The notes under the pieces were generated by a model. That model had not been told where the DNA came from and ran no database searches. It saw only the letters and a program-made list of their open reading frames with translations. 16,811 bases of DNA from Proruminimicrobium sp964487915 (GTDB taxonomy: Bacteria > Elusimicrobiota > Endomicrobiia > Endomicrobiales > Endomicrobiaceae): NCBI GenBank assembly GCA_964487915.1, contig CAZASN010000008.1, positions 1-16,811 of the forward strand. The letters run 5' to 3'. A program made the position numbers and the translations under genes. Below are positions 1 through 12,300 of this stretch, piece after piece (position 1 is the first letter of the stretch; each line of letters opens with the position of its first letter).

Positions 1-303
1 CGTATACGTAAGCACCGCCAGCGCCTGATCCTGCATGCTGTCTTGGCTTATCTCTTTTTTCTGTGCAGCACTTAATTTATTAAATTCTCCGCTGAGCATG
101 CCTCCAATATAATAACTGTTTGCAAATCCCGCTTTGTCATCAAAATATTTCATCAGAGCATATACTTCATCTATCATATCTTGTTTATTGCTTTCAACCA
201 AAGTTCCGTCACTGGATATTTTCACTCCTTCCTTTAAAGCGTCAACGCTTATTGACGCAGTTTCGGCTTTTCCGTTAACTATGTTTTTAGCGTATACTAT
301 CGT
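1..303 (-). other. C-terminal end of the window: mixed alpha/beta segment, protein continues
   Basis: The last hundred or so residues in the window (about 5503-5603) start with strands containing VNGVKTIVYAKNIVNGK and a SSDGTLVES turn, then become helical (DMIDEVYALMKYFDDKAGF and EFNKLSAAQKKEISQ). There is no stop codon or terminator, so the protein continues past position 1. No family is recognised. Confidence 0.45.
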
Positions 304-3300
304 TTTGACTCCGTTAACCATCTTTATTTCTTTGACGGATATTACGTGATTATCCTCGCCGCTGTTTAATATTATTTCAAGACCGCCGGCCGGAACTTCT
401 GTTATTGTATCCAAATCAACCAATGCTCCGACATGTCCGTACGTCTGCGCTATAATTTCAAGTGAGGTCTCCATTGCAACGCCGGCCGCAGGTATTATAC
501 TTACAGCCGTTTCAACTGACAATACTCCTTCTGCCGCCTTCGGGAAAAATTCCAATGTCGCTTCTTTTGCTATTCTTACGCAATCGGTAAGAGGATTAAA
601 AGATTCTTTTACAACGGTCTGATATTTAGACGGAACTTTTGAGTCATTGTTTATAATTTTAATAATAGCATCGGCAACATACTTGGACGTTAAAGATTCA
701 AGTATTTCTCTGTTTTGCAATATCGCTTCTCTTGCTTTTTTCAACGCATTGATCTGCATTTGCAAATCATATTTCGCTTGTTCTGTTTTTACCTGTTCCT
801 CTGTCCAACCGTCTTCTTTAACAAAAGGTTTTTCTAATTTCAAAGACGCGGCAATCTCTGTTGTTTTTGCGGATAACGCAGAATCTATTTTTTCTTTGTA
901 TCCAAAATACTGCAACTTATCCAACAGCGTCATTTGTGAATTGCCGTTTAATATCGTTTTTATATCCTCGTATGTAATTTTTTGAATTGCTTCGGAAATA
1001 AACTCATATCCGGGCTCGGCGGCAACGGCGGCAAGACCGGCAAATACCGCAAATTTTGAAACATCGGACGGAGTTATTTCATTTGCAAGTTTTTCAGCCG
1101 CTTCAGTTTTTAGAGACAATACATAATTTAATCCGTATACCGCTCTGTCCGAAGGCGCGTTAAACGCAAATGTTCCGTCTTTTTTATTGAATATAATTCC
1201 GAAATATTCATTTTTACCGCCGGCGATTCCGGCTCTGAATAATAATTGATTTGCGTCTCTAAAATCTTTAATCTTTGATTCAAGATTTTGTTCAACGGCA
1301 AATATTTCAGCCAAATCTTTCGGTATGGAAACTTTTTTATTTTGTTTGATTTTTTCTTTTATCTGGGCATATCTTGCCTGCTGCATTATCGTCATTGCCT
1401 GATAAAGTTCGGCTATTTTTTTATTTTCTTTTTCATAATTTTCTTCAATCCATTTAATTGAAGATATCAGATTATTCAATTCCTGTTTTTGTTCGGTTGT
1501 TGATTTTGACGCGATTATCTCCAATATTTTAACTACGCTGCCGCTTCTTATAACAGCATAATCCTCAGCGGCAAACAAATCATCCGTTACTTCAACTCCG
1601 ACAGTTTTTGCAAGACCGGCTGCGCTTAAGTAGCCGTTCAGAGTAAACCACTGGGCATCGGATAATTTTGCATCTTCAGAAATACCGCTTCCGGTTTCAG
1701 ACGCCGTCTCCATTATATTATTCAAAACAGCGTCGCCCACAAGTTCCCTTGCCTGTGCTATTGTAGGACGTTCCTGTTCGGATTCAGTCTGTTGTTCTAC
1801 AAATTTATTTTGCGCTATTTCAGTGACTTTGAGTCCTGCTCCCTGCAAAGCTCTTTCTTCATTTGCCGTCTGCACGGTAAGCAAATTATTTTCAATTATA
1901 TCTATATCCCAGCCGTCTTTACCGACTTGTTTTGATAATATATCATTTTTCCTTACTTCTTCTATTGAATGAACGGATATTAAATTTTTATCGTAAAAAT
2001 TGTTATCAAATCTGTTGCTGCCGTAAGGATCTATTCTTCCTGCGCCCTGAGTTACCTGCGTTTCAGTCATTTTTGTGGTATCTATTAACCAGTTATTTAC
2101 TACGACCCTTGCCGTTGCTTCTTTGTTCTGTCTGGCATTAAATACTTCCTGAGCGGCTCTCATATCGCCCGGATCCCAGCCTCTTCCTATAAGCGTTGCA
2201 TCCGATATTACATAATCATACGCTCCGTTCTTAGTCTCATCTTTAAGAAGATCTATAGCCGCTTCGGAAATGCCCGAGCCTACGAATCTTACGGTTGCCA
2301 ATGTGACTAATTGCGTTGCGCTGAATCTTTCTCCGAAGATTTCTTTCATCTTCTGTACTTTAAGTTCTATGATTTGTTCCGACCGTTCTTTTGGCGTTAT
2401 TGTTTTATCGCCTATCACATTTTTTATGTCTTTTAACAATACTTCATCATTCATCGCAAGTTCAAGAGCCGTTATATCCGCATCCTCCAAATTTACTCCG
2501 GATCTTTCAAGCAGTATTTGATAAATCTGTCTTGAATCGGCAGAATCCGCCGTAAGCACAAGATTAAATACGGCCTGATTCTCTTTCAACTGTTCTGTAA
2601 CGCTGAATATCAGCTCGGCTCTGTCCTGTCTTGTTCTTACCAACGTAGCCATGCTTTCGGCTTTATGCATCGTTCCTTCAACGCTGAAACCCATTTTATC
2701 CAATACGGATTGTTGCGTGGCATTTGAAACCGTTCCTGTGACGCCGACAATATTGCCGAATAAATTTAAAGCGAATACGGCATTTGAAACATAAGAATCT
2801 TTGCTGGGTTTTGATATACTTATTCCTTTTATCGCTTCAAGAGTCTGCATCTGTCCTGCCGGCTGCGTCATATTCGGGCTGTCCTGCGCGCCGTAAATGA
2901 CTACAACTTTTCCGTCAACATATTTATATTCGGCATTTTCTATCTGGTTATGGGCCGCCATTGAATTTCTTATATGTTCTTTAACCTGCTGCAATGTAAA
3001 GCCAGTCGCGGCGCCGTACTGCGAATACAATTTTTCCGCCATTGAAGATATAATCATTTCCATTTCGGCGGCGGTATATTTAGACGTCGTCTGCTGTGAA
3101 ACAAGTTGTTTTTTGCTTGTTTCATTGTCACTTACGGTTTGCGCGGTTTCAGACAGCATAGTTTCAAATCCTACAGTTCCTTGAACTCTTCCTTGGGTAT
3201 TAGGATCTCCCATAAATCCTTCGGCGTTTTGTTTTGATGTCGTTGTTTTTTCACCGAGCGTAACGCTTGTATCGTTTGCAGCCTGCATCTTTGCAAGTTC

Positions 3301-6300
3301 CGCAGTCGTTATTTCAACCGTTTTTATCTTACCGTCTACGCTTATTCTTACTTTTATTTTGCCTGTCGCTAAAGCCGTAAAATATTCTTCATAACTTCTT
3401 CCCTGGCTGTTTATAATTTCAAAATCCGATTCAATTTGTTTGCGGACAACGTCATTTTTAATGCCGCCGGTTTTTTTGTTGCCGGATATAATTTGTCCGT
3501 AGGCTTCTATATATTCCTGAATTATGCCCGCCGACAATGCCAAATCAGAATCAATTCTTCCCGCGCGCGCGCTTTCAAGATCCGAGTATTCGCTCTTTAA
3601 CGATGTGATAAATTCCTGATATTCTTTAACCCTTAATTCTCTTTCTTCCGAATCTTTTGCTTCGGCAATTGCAGCAGATTTTTGTCCGGCTTTATTCAGT
3701 TGTTCATAATATCTCTTCATTGATTTTTCAGTAATATACATTCCCTGCGCTAAAGCCAAAGCCTGTTGCGGAGTTGTTGCAAAATAATCTATTTCATCGC
3801 AGACGGCGTCGCCTATTCTGGCAAAAGGAATTTTTATTCCGTCAAGTTTTAGGGTCCCGTCGGCAGAATCAAATATTTGACTTCTTATTGATTCCAGTTC
3901 CGGTTTAGCCTGTTCATATTTGCTTAATATATCGGCGTATTTAACTTTCATATCGGCAGAAATAGCGTCCGTATCGCCCAATAAAATTTTTAACGCTATA
4001 TCTGACATAAACGGATCCGTAAATTCTATCTTACCGCCTTTATCGCGCGAAAGTTTTAAGCCCATGTCATTAAATATCGTCTGCAGCTGCTCTCCGAATT
4101 GCGGAGAATTCAAAATCGCCGACCAATCGCTTGCAACGGCGCCGTTGAATGAACTGTAATCCGTAACGACAATTTTTGCATTTTCCAAACTTTCGGTTAT
4201 ATTTCCGTCTTTAAAATCTGTTTTTAAAACCGCTATGCCTAAAGTTCTTTCTATATCGTTCTTGGCTTCCGTAGCGTTTGTCTGAGTATTGGTAAATACC
4301 GTAACAAATTTACCGGTTCCTTTTTGCAGCGCAATCGCATACATAAGCGCGGTAGTCATTGTCGTAATTACTGTTTTGCCGCCTGCCGTTCTGAGTTTGT
4401 TTATGTATCTTACGATATCCTGACCCGTTGCTCCGGAATCAACTTTGGAAACTATTTCAAGCAACGCAGTTTTTTGAGCTATAAGATAATCGTTATACTG
4501 AAGATTGACTCTGTAAGAGTCAAGGAAATACGCGGTTTTGAGTATATTTTTAACCATTGCGTCGGCCGTACCGCCGTTATTGATATACTTTGTCTGAAGA
4601 TATTCTATCGTTTCCGTTAATTCGTCTTCCAAAGGTTTGTTTGTCTGCGTGTTTTTTGTTCTTACAAAAAATGCGAGATTGGCATTTAATTTTAAATCAA
4701 CCGTTGTACCGCCGGCGTTTAACGTTAATATTCCGTTGCCTTTTACTGATAACTTGCCGTCTTTTATTAACTCTGAAACGCTCATCCCCAAAATATCCGA
4801 AGACAGCATTGTCACGTCGCTTTCGCCGCTTATTATCTGACCTAATGTAACTTCTCCTTTTGCGGTTGTAATTATATCCGTCATAGCCCGGCTGTCTCTC
4901 GCCCTGATAACGGCATTATAGGCATTATACAATGCCATAGCTTTTGCATCGCCTTTTTTAATACCGACAACTTCTCCTTTTTTGATATCATTTTGTATGT
5001 TTGCGGATACAAATTCCTGCAATATTTGATAAATTCCCGCATCAGTTAAATTCCCAAACTCAGCGGAATATTGTTTTCTCAGTTGAGCATATATATCAGA
5101 CTCATTTTCAACTCTGTCAGACGCCTGATAATTAAACAATAATGCATTCTCAGCCTGTTTTGAATTGATATCAACCAATGCGATATCCAAAGCTTTGCTC
5201 AAATCAAGCTGTCCGTTGCCGGATGTATTCAATACGCCGAGAATATTGCCGAGTACTATCTGTAAATTTTCTATTGACAGATTATTGTTTTCGTATTGTC
5301 CCGTTAATTTAACTGAATCTTCTTTTGCCGTTACGGATATGCTTATTATTCCGTTTGCATTTTTTATAATTTCAATAACGGCGTCATTTGAATAAACTTT
5401 GTTAATTCTTGCAGCCATTGCGCTCAAAAGGTTAAATTTCTGGTCATCCGTAAGAGTTTCGTCATTTTTTATAAGATCAAAAGTTTTTGACAATACCGCA
5501 GATTCAACATCATTAATATTAACAGAACCTGTTGTTCTTAACTGGTTAACCAGAATACTCAAAACCGTTCCCATGTCCGCATAATTATTTACAAGTTCAT
5601 ACTGAACGCTGTCGGTTGCGCTGCCGCCGCCGAGTATATTTTTATTGTTCTTTATAATTATCCTGTTGCCGTCTATCGTAAATGTTTCTGCGCCGTAGAG
5701 AGAATTTAAAGTCGTTACGGCTTCCGAAATGTTCCCGCTTTGAATTTGCGCAACCGCATTTTCAAGTCCTTTATATTTTGCATCGTATCCGTTTATATCT
5801 ATCTGTTCTCCGTTTCTTATTGAAGCTGCCATTTCGGATACTATATTCATAAAATAAATAATGCCTTGTTTTTTGTCCTGTTTATCGTCCGTTGCATATT
5901 CAAAAATGACTCTGCCTTTCAAAATGCCGGCTTCTTCATTTTCAACGGCGGTTATTGTAATTTTTTGTCCGTCATCTTCAAATCTTACGCCTTTTACAAT
6001 CTGATTTGCGTAAGCAAGTACTGCTGATACTCCTCTAACGCTGTTTCTTACGGCAAGAGCCGCATAAATTAACGAATCTATATTATTTTTTATTTTGATA
6101 TCTTTATTTGTTTCAAGATATTGCAATACCAGTTGCGCAAGCGATACGGCGGCAGTTTTTGTATCTGTTCCGCTGTTTGTTTCTATTACAGTCGTATTTT
6201 CTGTAACTGTACCGTATTTCTTACCGAGAATTCCGTATGACTCTTTAAATGAGACGTCAAATCCGAAATAATTTGCAAGCCTTAAAATATTCGGGATATC

Positions 6301-9300
6301 GTTTCTTACAACGCTGTTTCTTATTTCATATTTATAAGCCTCGGTTTTTGCCGTTTCAAGCCCGTTCGGGTCAGCAATTCTGGCATCTATTGCGCCGGGC
6401 AATTTCGTAATATCAATTCCGGATCCATGTATGCCTATATTTTCCGTTATCGTATAAAGAGCTGTTTGTGTTTTTTGGATATTGTCGCCCACAGAAACCG
6501 GAACAGCCACTATATTTCCGTTACTATCCGTACTCCTAAATGTTATTTTATCCGTTTGAGGATCATACTGTGCGTCTATTATTCCTTGTTTTCTCAGAGT
6601 ATCAACATAAGTTTCTATCTGAACCTTTCTGTTTTCAGTCGTCATATCATTCATAATCAAATTCAGCGCTGAAAGATCTATTTTCCCGAAATCCGGAGTA
6701 GGGTCAAACAATTCCTGAAATACTTCGCTGGCTTGACTATTGCCGAGCAATATTTTACCGAAAGCGCCGGCTATATTTTCTTTAAATCCTTCTTCGTACA
6801 TAGACTGCAGCGTATCATTTTTTATATTTTCGCCGAGCGCGTTAAATACTCTCATAACTGTTCCAAGCCCCGGAACATTCAATAATATCGGCCCCAGGAA
6901 AGGCTGAAACAATCCGGTTGCGACAGAAAATATGAGCATTTGCGGACTTGTCATCATTGAAATATTCGCATCCGTTACAGAATTAATCGAGTCAATATTA
7001 AAATTATTTATAGCCAGCATATTACCGCTGGAAATTAAGTTAGAAATGAAGGCGCTGACATCACTAATGAAAATTATGTCTTTATTTGAAATTGAATCAA
7101 AGAAATCAGTTACTCCGGTTAATGCCGATCCTTTCGGATCGGTAAACATTCCCAATACGCCGACGGCGTAAGCCGTTTTTAAATTATACACGCTAATTCT
7201 AAATATCATTTCCGTAGTGCGGGTTACCGCCATGGAAGGATTTATCGCTTTTAATAATGCCGCTCCTATCTCCGCGCCTTTGCCTTTAAAAGTTTTAAGC
7301 ACTATTGAATTTCCGATTCCGAGTCCTATAAGTAATCCGGCTCCGGCGCCTGTTAATGCCCAGGCCGCATCAAAATCTCCGGTCGCTATATACCCGGCAA
7401 TTACTCCTGCTCCGAAACCCGCGACTGCTCCGATGCCGCCCGAAAGCCAGACCGTTCCCAATATCTGTTTACTAAACGCTCCGTCAACTTTACCTATTAA
7501 AGGAGACAATGTTTTTGATACGACTCCTTTAAATCCTTCATTCGCATTTTCGTTTAATGCATCGGTAAAACTGCGTCCGGAAGTCATAAGAGGATTAACG
7601 ACATTCAAAGCCGTCATCATTGCAACGGCATTTAATACTCCCTGAAAATCTTTATTCTTCCAACTGTCAACAAAACTTCTTGCGAGATTTACCGTCATAA
7701 ACGCATTTAAACTGAAATTCAAAACTCCGCCTAAAACTCTGAAAACATCCGAGAATATCCCTACTGATTTTACGGCCGCATCGGCAGGTTTGTTAATTAA
7801 AACCCCGCTTTCTTTAACTATCGTTCTGCCAAACGCTTTTGCATATTGGCCTGCAAAATTTTTGAAAAATTCTCCGATACTCATTCCGGCGGTGTTAGAT
7901 GCGGCTGTCATTCCTATGTTAATGCCCATAAAAAATCCGGCAACCGCGCCTGAAAATGACCAGTCCCAATTCCACTTGCCCGTAATAGCGACACTGGCCA
8001 ATCCGCCAATTACTCCTCCGATTATTGAAGTCGTTATCGCCGTTACCGCAATTTTTGCAAGCTGTTGTAAAACCATTTTTTTGGTAATGCTTGCCATTAA
8101 CTGTTTTATTCCTTCTTTTGCAACTTGTTTGGCTATTTCTTTTCCGAAAAGGCCTGCAATTCCGTTGGTTACCGAACCTGAAGTCGCTCCGCCGAAACCG
8201 AGAGTCGCAACCATAAAAGCTGCTATTGCAAGATTTAAAAACGCTTCTTCGGGACGTCCTTCTTCAATTGCAATTGCTCCTTTAACAGCATACTGTGAAG
8301 CGATTATTATTGTAGGAATTGCTATCGCCAATTTAACAGCCAAGGTCGCAAAAAATGCGCCGGCCGCGACTCCTGCCGTCAATATGCTCGCAACAATAAC
8401 GGCTACAGCAACTAAAATTGTTGTCACTACGGCTATAACGGCAGTTCCGTTATAAGCCCACCATGACCCTTTCGCTTTTTGTCCGAAATCTGTTGTTGTT
8501 TCTTTTACGTTCTGAGTCTGGCGCTGTATGCCTGTTTCCGTCTGTGTATTAGTTACCGTTACGCCCGAGCTCTTTACTTCAACGTAAGAATCAAATACTC
8601 CGTCAATGCTTCTTGTTTTAATTTTTTCGCTCATGAATGTCGTCGCATTGCCGTTTGTCGTATAATAACTTACGTAAACCATATCCAGTTTGTTTATATT
8701 TTCAAATGTCGCCGAAATTCTGTATCCGCTTGCGTTAACACAATAACCCGTCCATTTGTGATCTTCAATATTAAACGCCTGAAATACTCTGTAATAAGTC
8801 TTGCCTGTTTCTGTATCTGCAACGGCATTTCCGTTTTCGTCAACTCTGTAATAGCCGCGTGCATTGCCGTCATATCTGTATCCCATTTGTTCGGGAGCAT
8901 AATCTGTCATAGTACCTGTTGTCCTTACTCTGTTAAACGCATCAACTTTATATGATCCTCTTTTAATCCCTTCTGAATCTATCGTAAGGTCATGGTAAAC
9001 ATAGCAGCCGTCAGTATCAATTATCTGTATTCCTATATGAGTATTACCGTCGGTATAATCGTTTGTCACATCCCTTCCGCTCAAGAAGTATTGAGCGGCC
9101 GAAATATTATTTTCGGCAAAAAATGTTTTAAGCGCGTTTATTTCCGTAGAGGTCCAGTATTCACTGCCCATTGCGCCGTATCCGAATACCGGAATATCTC
9201 CCTTTTTATAACCGTAATCATAACCTCCGTATTCAGGCATATCGGTTGTTTTTTGTTCGCCGGTAAACCAGTCGGTGACGGTTTTTGAAGCGTTCATATC

Positions 9301-12300
9301 GTTATATACTTCATAGAATTCGTCACGAGTGCATTCTAACCACTGTCCTTCTCCGATTTTCTTCAGATATTTGCCGTTTTCATATTTAACTTCTTCCATC
9401 TCTTCAGTTTCCCAGTTAATATGCGACGCAGTAACTGTGTCATATCCTAAATTAGGATCATATCCCTCGGGAGCCTCAACTATTTCTCCTTTATCATTAA
9501 AATAAATTTGTTTGATAAGCGTCGCCATTCCGTCAGAAAAATCAACGAATTGAATTGTTCTGAGCAAATTTGTCGCGCCGTCATACTGGTATATCGTCCC
9601 TTCTCCCTCTTTATTTTCATTTGATTTTACGCTTCCGTCATCCTTGTATTTTATCGTGGTGGTTGAATTTTTAACGACTTTGGCATAATTGCCGTTTTCC
9701 AACTGCTGCCATGTCGTAGTTGTATAATTAACCGTTGTTGTATTGTTTTGTGCATCGTACACTCTTATTTCCGTGTATATATGTTCGCCCGTTATAGCAT
9801 TTGTTATATTTATATTTTTATAATATCCGGCAGAATTTTCATTTAATATGGCTCCGTTTGAATCCATTCCTTCTATTATTGTCCAGTTAGCTGATTTATA
9901 ATTTTCTTCTTCGCCGTCAGCAGTTACATTCGTTGAAACTCCCCATGTATATGTCACTTTGAAATTAACATCTATAGCTTTTATTTCACCGTCATCGCCT
10001 TGTTCGCTCATTCCGTATGATGCATCCGATCCGTAATAATTTTCTTCCGTTACAAGACCGTTCTGTCCTATAATTCTCTCAACATATCTTGAATTACCGC
10101 CGGCAGGATCGGGAACTACTCCCTCAATAATTACTTTTTTCATGCCGTCCTGTATAAGAATCGCAGGTCTCTGGAAATACCATGAAGTAGTAAACATCTT
10201 TTTTGATACGTCATCGTATGCTTTATTGCTTGTAAACGTTATTCCCAAATCATTAGTACCGCTGAAAGATTCTCCTATGAATAAAACGGTACCGCTTCCG
10301 GTCAAAGAAACAGACATTCTTCCGGTATATGTCGTGTGCCCTTCTCCGAAATAATCCTGTTCGTTAACATCAGTAAGTCTGTCCAAAACAGCCTGTGATT
10401 GCGTTTGAGACAGATATGTGCTGTATGCGAATGAAATTGAACATACGGCTTTTCCGTCTACAAAAGTAACGTCGTCCCATGTAATCTGTTTAATGTCGCT
10501 GCCATACTGGGCTTTTATTGCGGCAAGCTGGCTTTCATACATTGCGGCAAGTTCGTCTGCTCCCATATCCGCCGTTTTAATCCCGCTGTCAAACTGAACT
10601 ACTCTTGTAAACATGCCGTCAACATTTTTAATTGTCATTTTAGAAATTAATGTTGACTGTATAGCGCCAAATCCTGCTAAATCCTTAAAGGCGGCAATAT
10701 CCGATATCTTTAAATTCATTAAATCGGTATTCTGCGCCGCCATATTTTTGAACGCATCAGCGATATCGTCAAAATCATAAGTAGTGTCAGGATCGCCGTC
10801 AAACATCACTTCGGCGGGAGTCTGTATCGTAATACAGTTATTATTGCTGTCATAGCCGGTAAACGTTAAATTCATCCCTTTGCCGTCAGGGCTTAACGTA
10901 TTTTTCAATGCTCCGTATTGGTATGTAACTCCGTCAACTACGGTATTTTTTACTACCGTCTGTCTTTGGTTGTCGGTTCTTCCGTTAACTTCGGCAAAAG
11001 CATAATTATTTAAATATCTTGAATTTACATCACCGACTTTTCTTACCGTTCCGTTTGGATCTGTCGTTTGAACGACTGTGGTCGCTTTTACCTGTATAGG
11101 AATTTCAAACGGATCTCCTTCGCCGGAAACGCCCTGGCTGAAAGGAAGCAACCCGAAATCCGACATATTATATTTGTTATATCCGTATTGGCTTGTAGAT
11201 TCGCCGTTTCTGCTGTCAACGGTTAAAGTATTGCCTTCAATGCTGACTTCAACATCCATTCCTATCTGTTCGTTAAAATATGTGCCGACTCTGAATTCAA
11301 TCCTTTCGCCTGTTTTTTCAACTCCCATATTTACATTTATGATATCTCTTCCCTTAGCGTCAACTCCGAACTTATAAAAATAATTATATCTGAATTCTTC
11401 TGCCGTTGAATCGGGATTTGAATATCTGTAAAGAACAAAATCGCTTCCTTCAAAAGTTATTTCTTCCACATCATCAACGTCTATCATCGCATAAGAACCG
11501 GATGCCGCAGGCTGATTACCCTTTATAACGTCTCCCGTACGGAAATTGATAAGATAGTAATCCGTCGCGGATGTCAAAACAACGTCTCCTGCGTCATTAC
11601 TGCCGGCCGGAACAACCTGATTGCCGTTAACAAAATACTGCGGACTTTGCATATACGTCGTAGCCTGTGAATCTTTTGAATATCCTATTACCGTTGTTTG
11701 TTTAAATTTCTGCCCGTCAACCGTTATATTTACGGTTGCTGTTACGTCTCCGTAAACTCCTTTCCATGAAGTATAAGTTTTTCCGTCAACTTCAAATTTT
11801 GTATTTGTAACATCCGATGAAACGACTCCTATTCCCGGAATATACGATCCGCTTGCAAGAGTTGAACCTGTATTAAGAACGGTGCTTTGTGAAAAAACTT
11901 CATTTCTTGTAGCATCGCTGTAATTATAAAAAACTCCTTCCGTTTTAAGTTTAACCGCAACTCCGTTAGCAGTATCTTCCTCTATAATTTCTCCGTCGGA
12001 ATTAATTCCTACGGCTTCACCTTTAAAGTAGGCCGTTCCCTCGCTTCCAGAACCGCTTCCGGAGGCTGTTTTTATTTCCATCTCGGCGTAAGTATCGCCT
12101 TTTAAAACAGTTATGCCGTTATTTGAAATACTTACTACGGCTCCAGCCAAAACAGTATATGTGCCGTTTACTCCGTTGCTGTTAAAATTGGCGGTTAAAT
12201 TTGTAAGATGAACTATACCTGCAACAGGAACAGTTTCGGTAGTTCCGTTCCCCTGCAGTTTTAATTCGTATAACCCTGTTTCCTCATTTAATTCCGCTTT

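Larger units (their letters stand above)
2011..4440 (-). other. Divergent SecA-type ATPase core (superfamily 2 DEAD-like motor domain)
   Basis: Residues 4124-4933 carry, in the right order, the landmarks of SecA: motif I LRTAGGKTVITTM; a second strand KFVTVFTNTQ; Walker B CDEID; the segment SMAAHNQIENAEYKYVDGK, which mirrors the SecA stretch reading RAH..(Y/F)TRDVDYIVKDG; GVTGT in place of GMTGT; the strand QAVFNLVLTADSADSRQI in place of the SecA strand reading QPVLVGTISIEKSE; motif V IGRGWD; motif VI QGAGRIDPYGSNRF. SecA uses ATP hydrolysis to push unfolded proteins through SecYEG. The same fold here suggests an ATP-driven protein-moving or remodelling role, unproven. The core is about twice as long as in ordinary SecA because of insertions, and motif VI is shortened. 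SecA identity of the fold is nearly certain to my reading; activity is not. Confidence 0.88.

Noticed and set aside
2011..4440. Housekeeping secA gene
   Set aside because: The core is fused in frame to thousands of residues on each side, is twice the normal length, has altered motifs I and VI and lacks a recognisable scaffold/wing part after motif VI.
2281..4440. Frameshift or pseudogene explanation for the divergent ATPase
   Set aside because: The frame is unbroken and motifs V and VI are still recognisable after long insertions, so decay is less likely than divergence under constraint.
7790..8455. Plus-strand open frame of 221 codons, and a neighbouring one at 7217-7645
   Set aside because: They lie antisense to the Ala/Val/Gly/Ile-rich membrane part of the giant gene. 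They share the same antisense register as many shorter plus-strand open frames in the window (134, 647, 2270, 2897, 3920, 5165, 6932, 10142, 11078, 12848, 15713), which is what codon preference on the real strand produces. Their composition (Pro/Ala/Ile/Thr runs) is not that of a normal protein.
8694..8900. Short minus-strand open frame in another register (also 13008-13232)
   Set aside because: Both sit fully inside the continuous giant frame in a different register, have no ribosome binding site, and their translations look like nothing recognisable.
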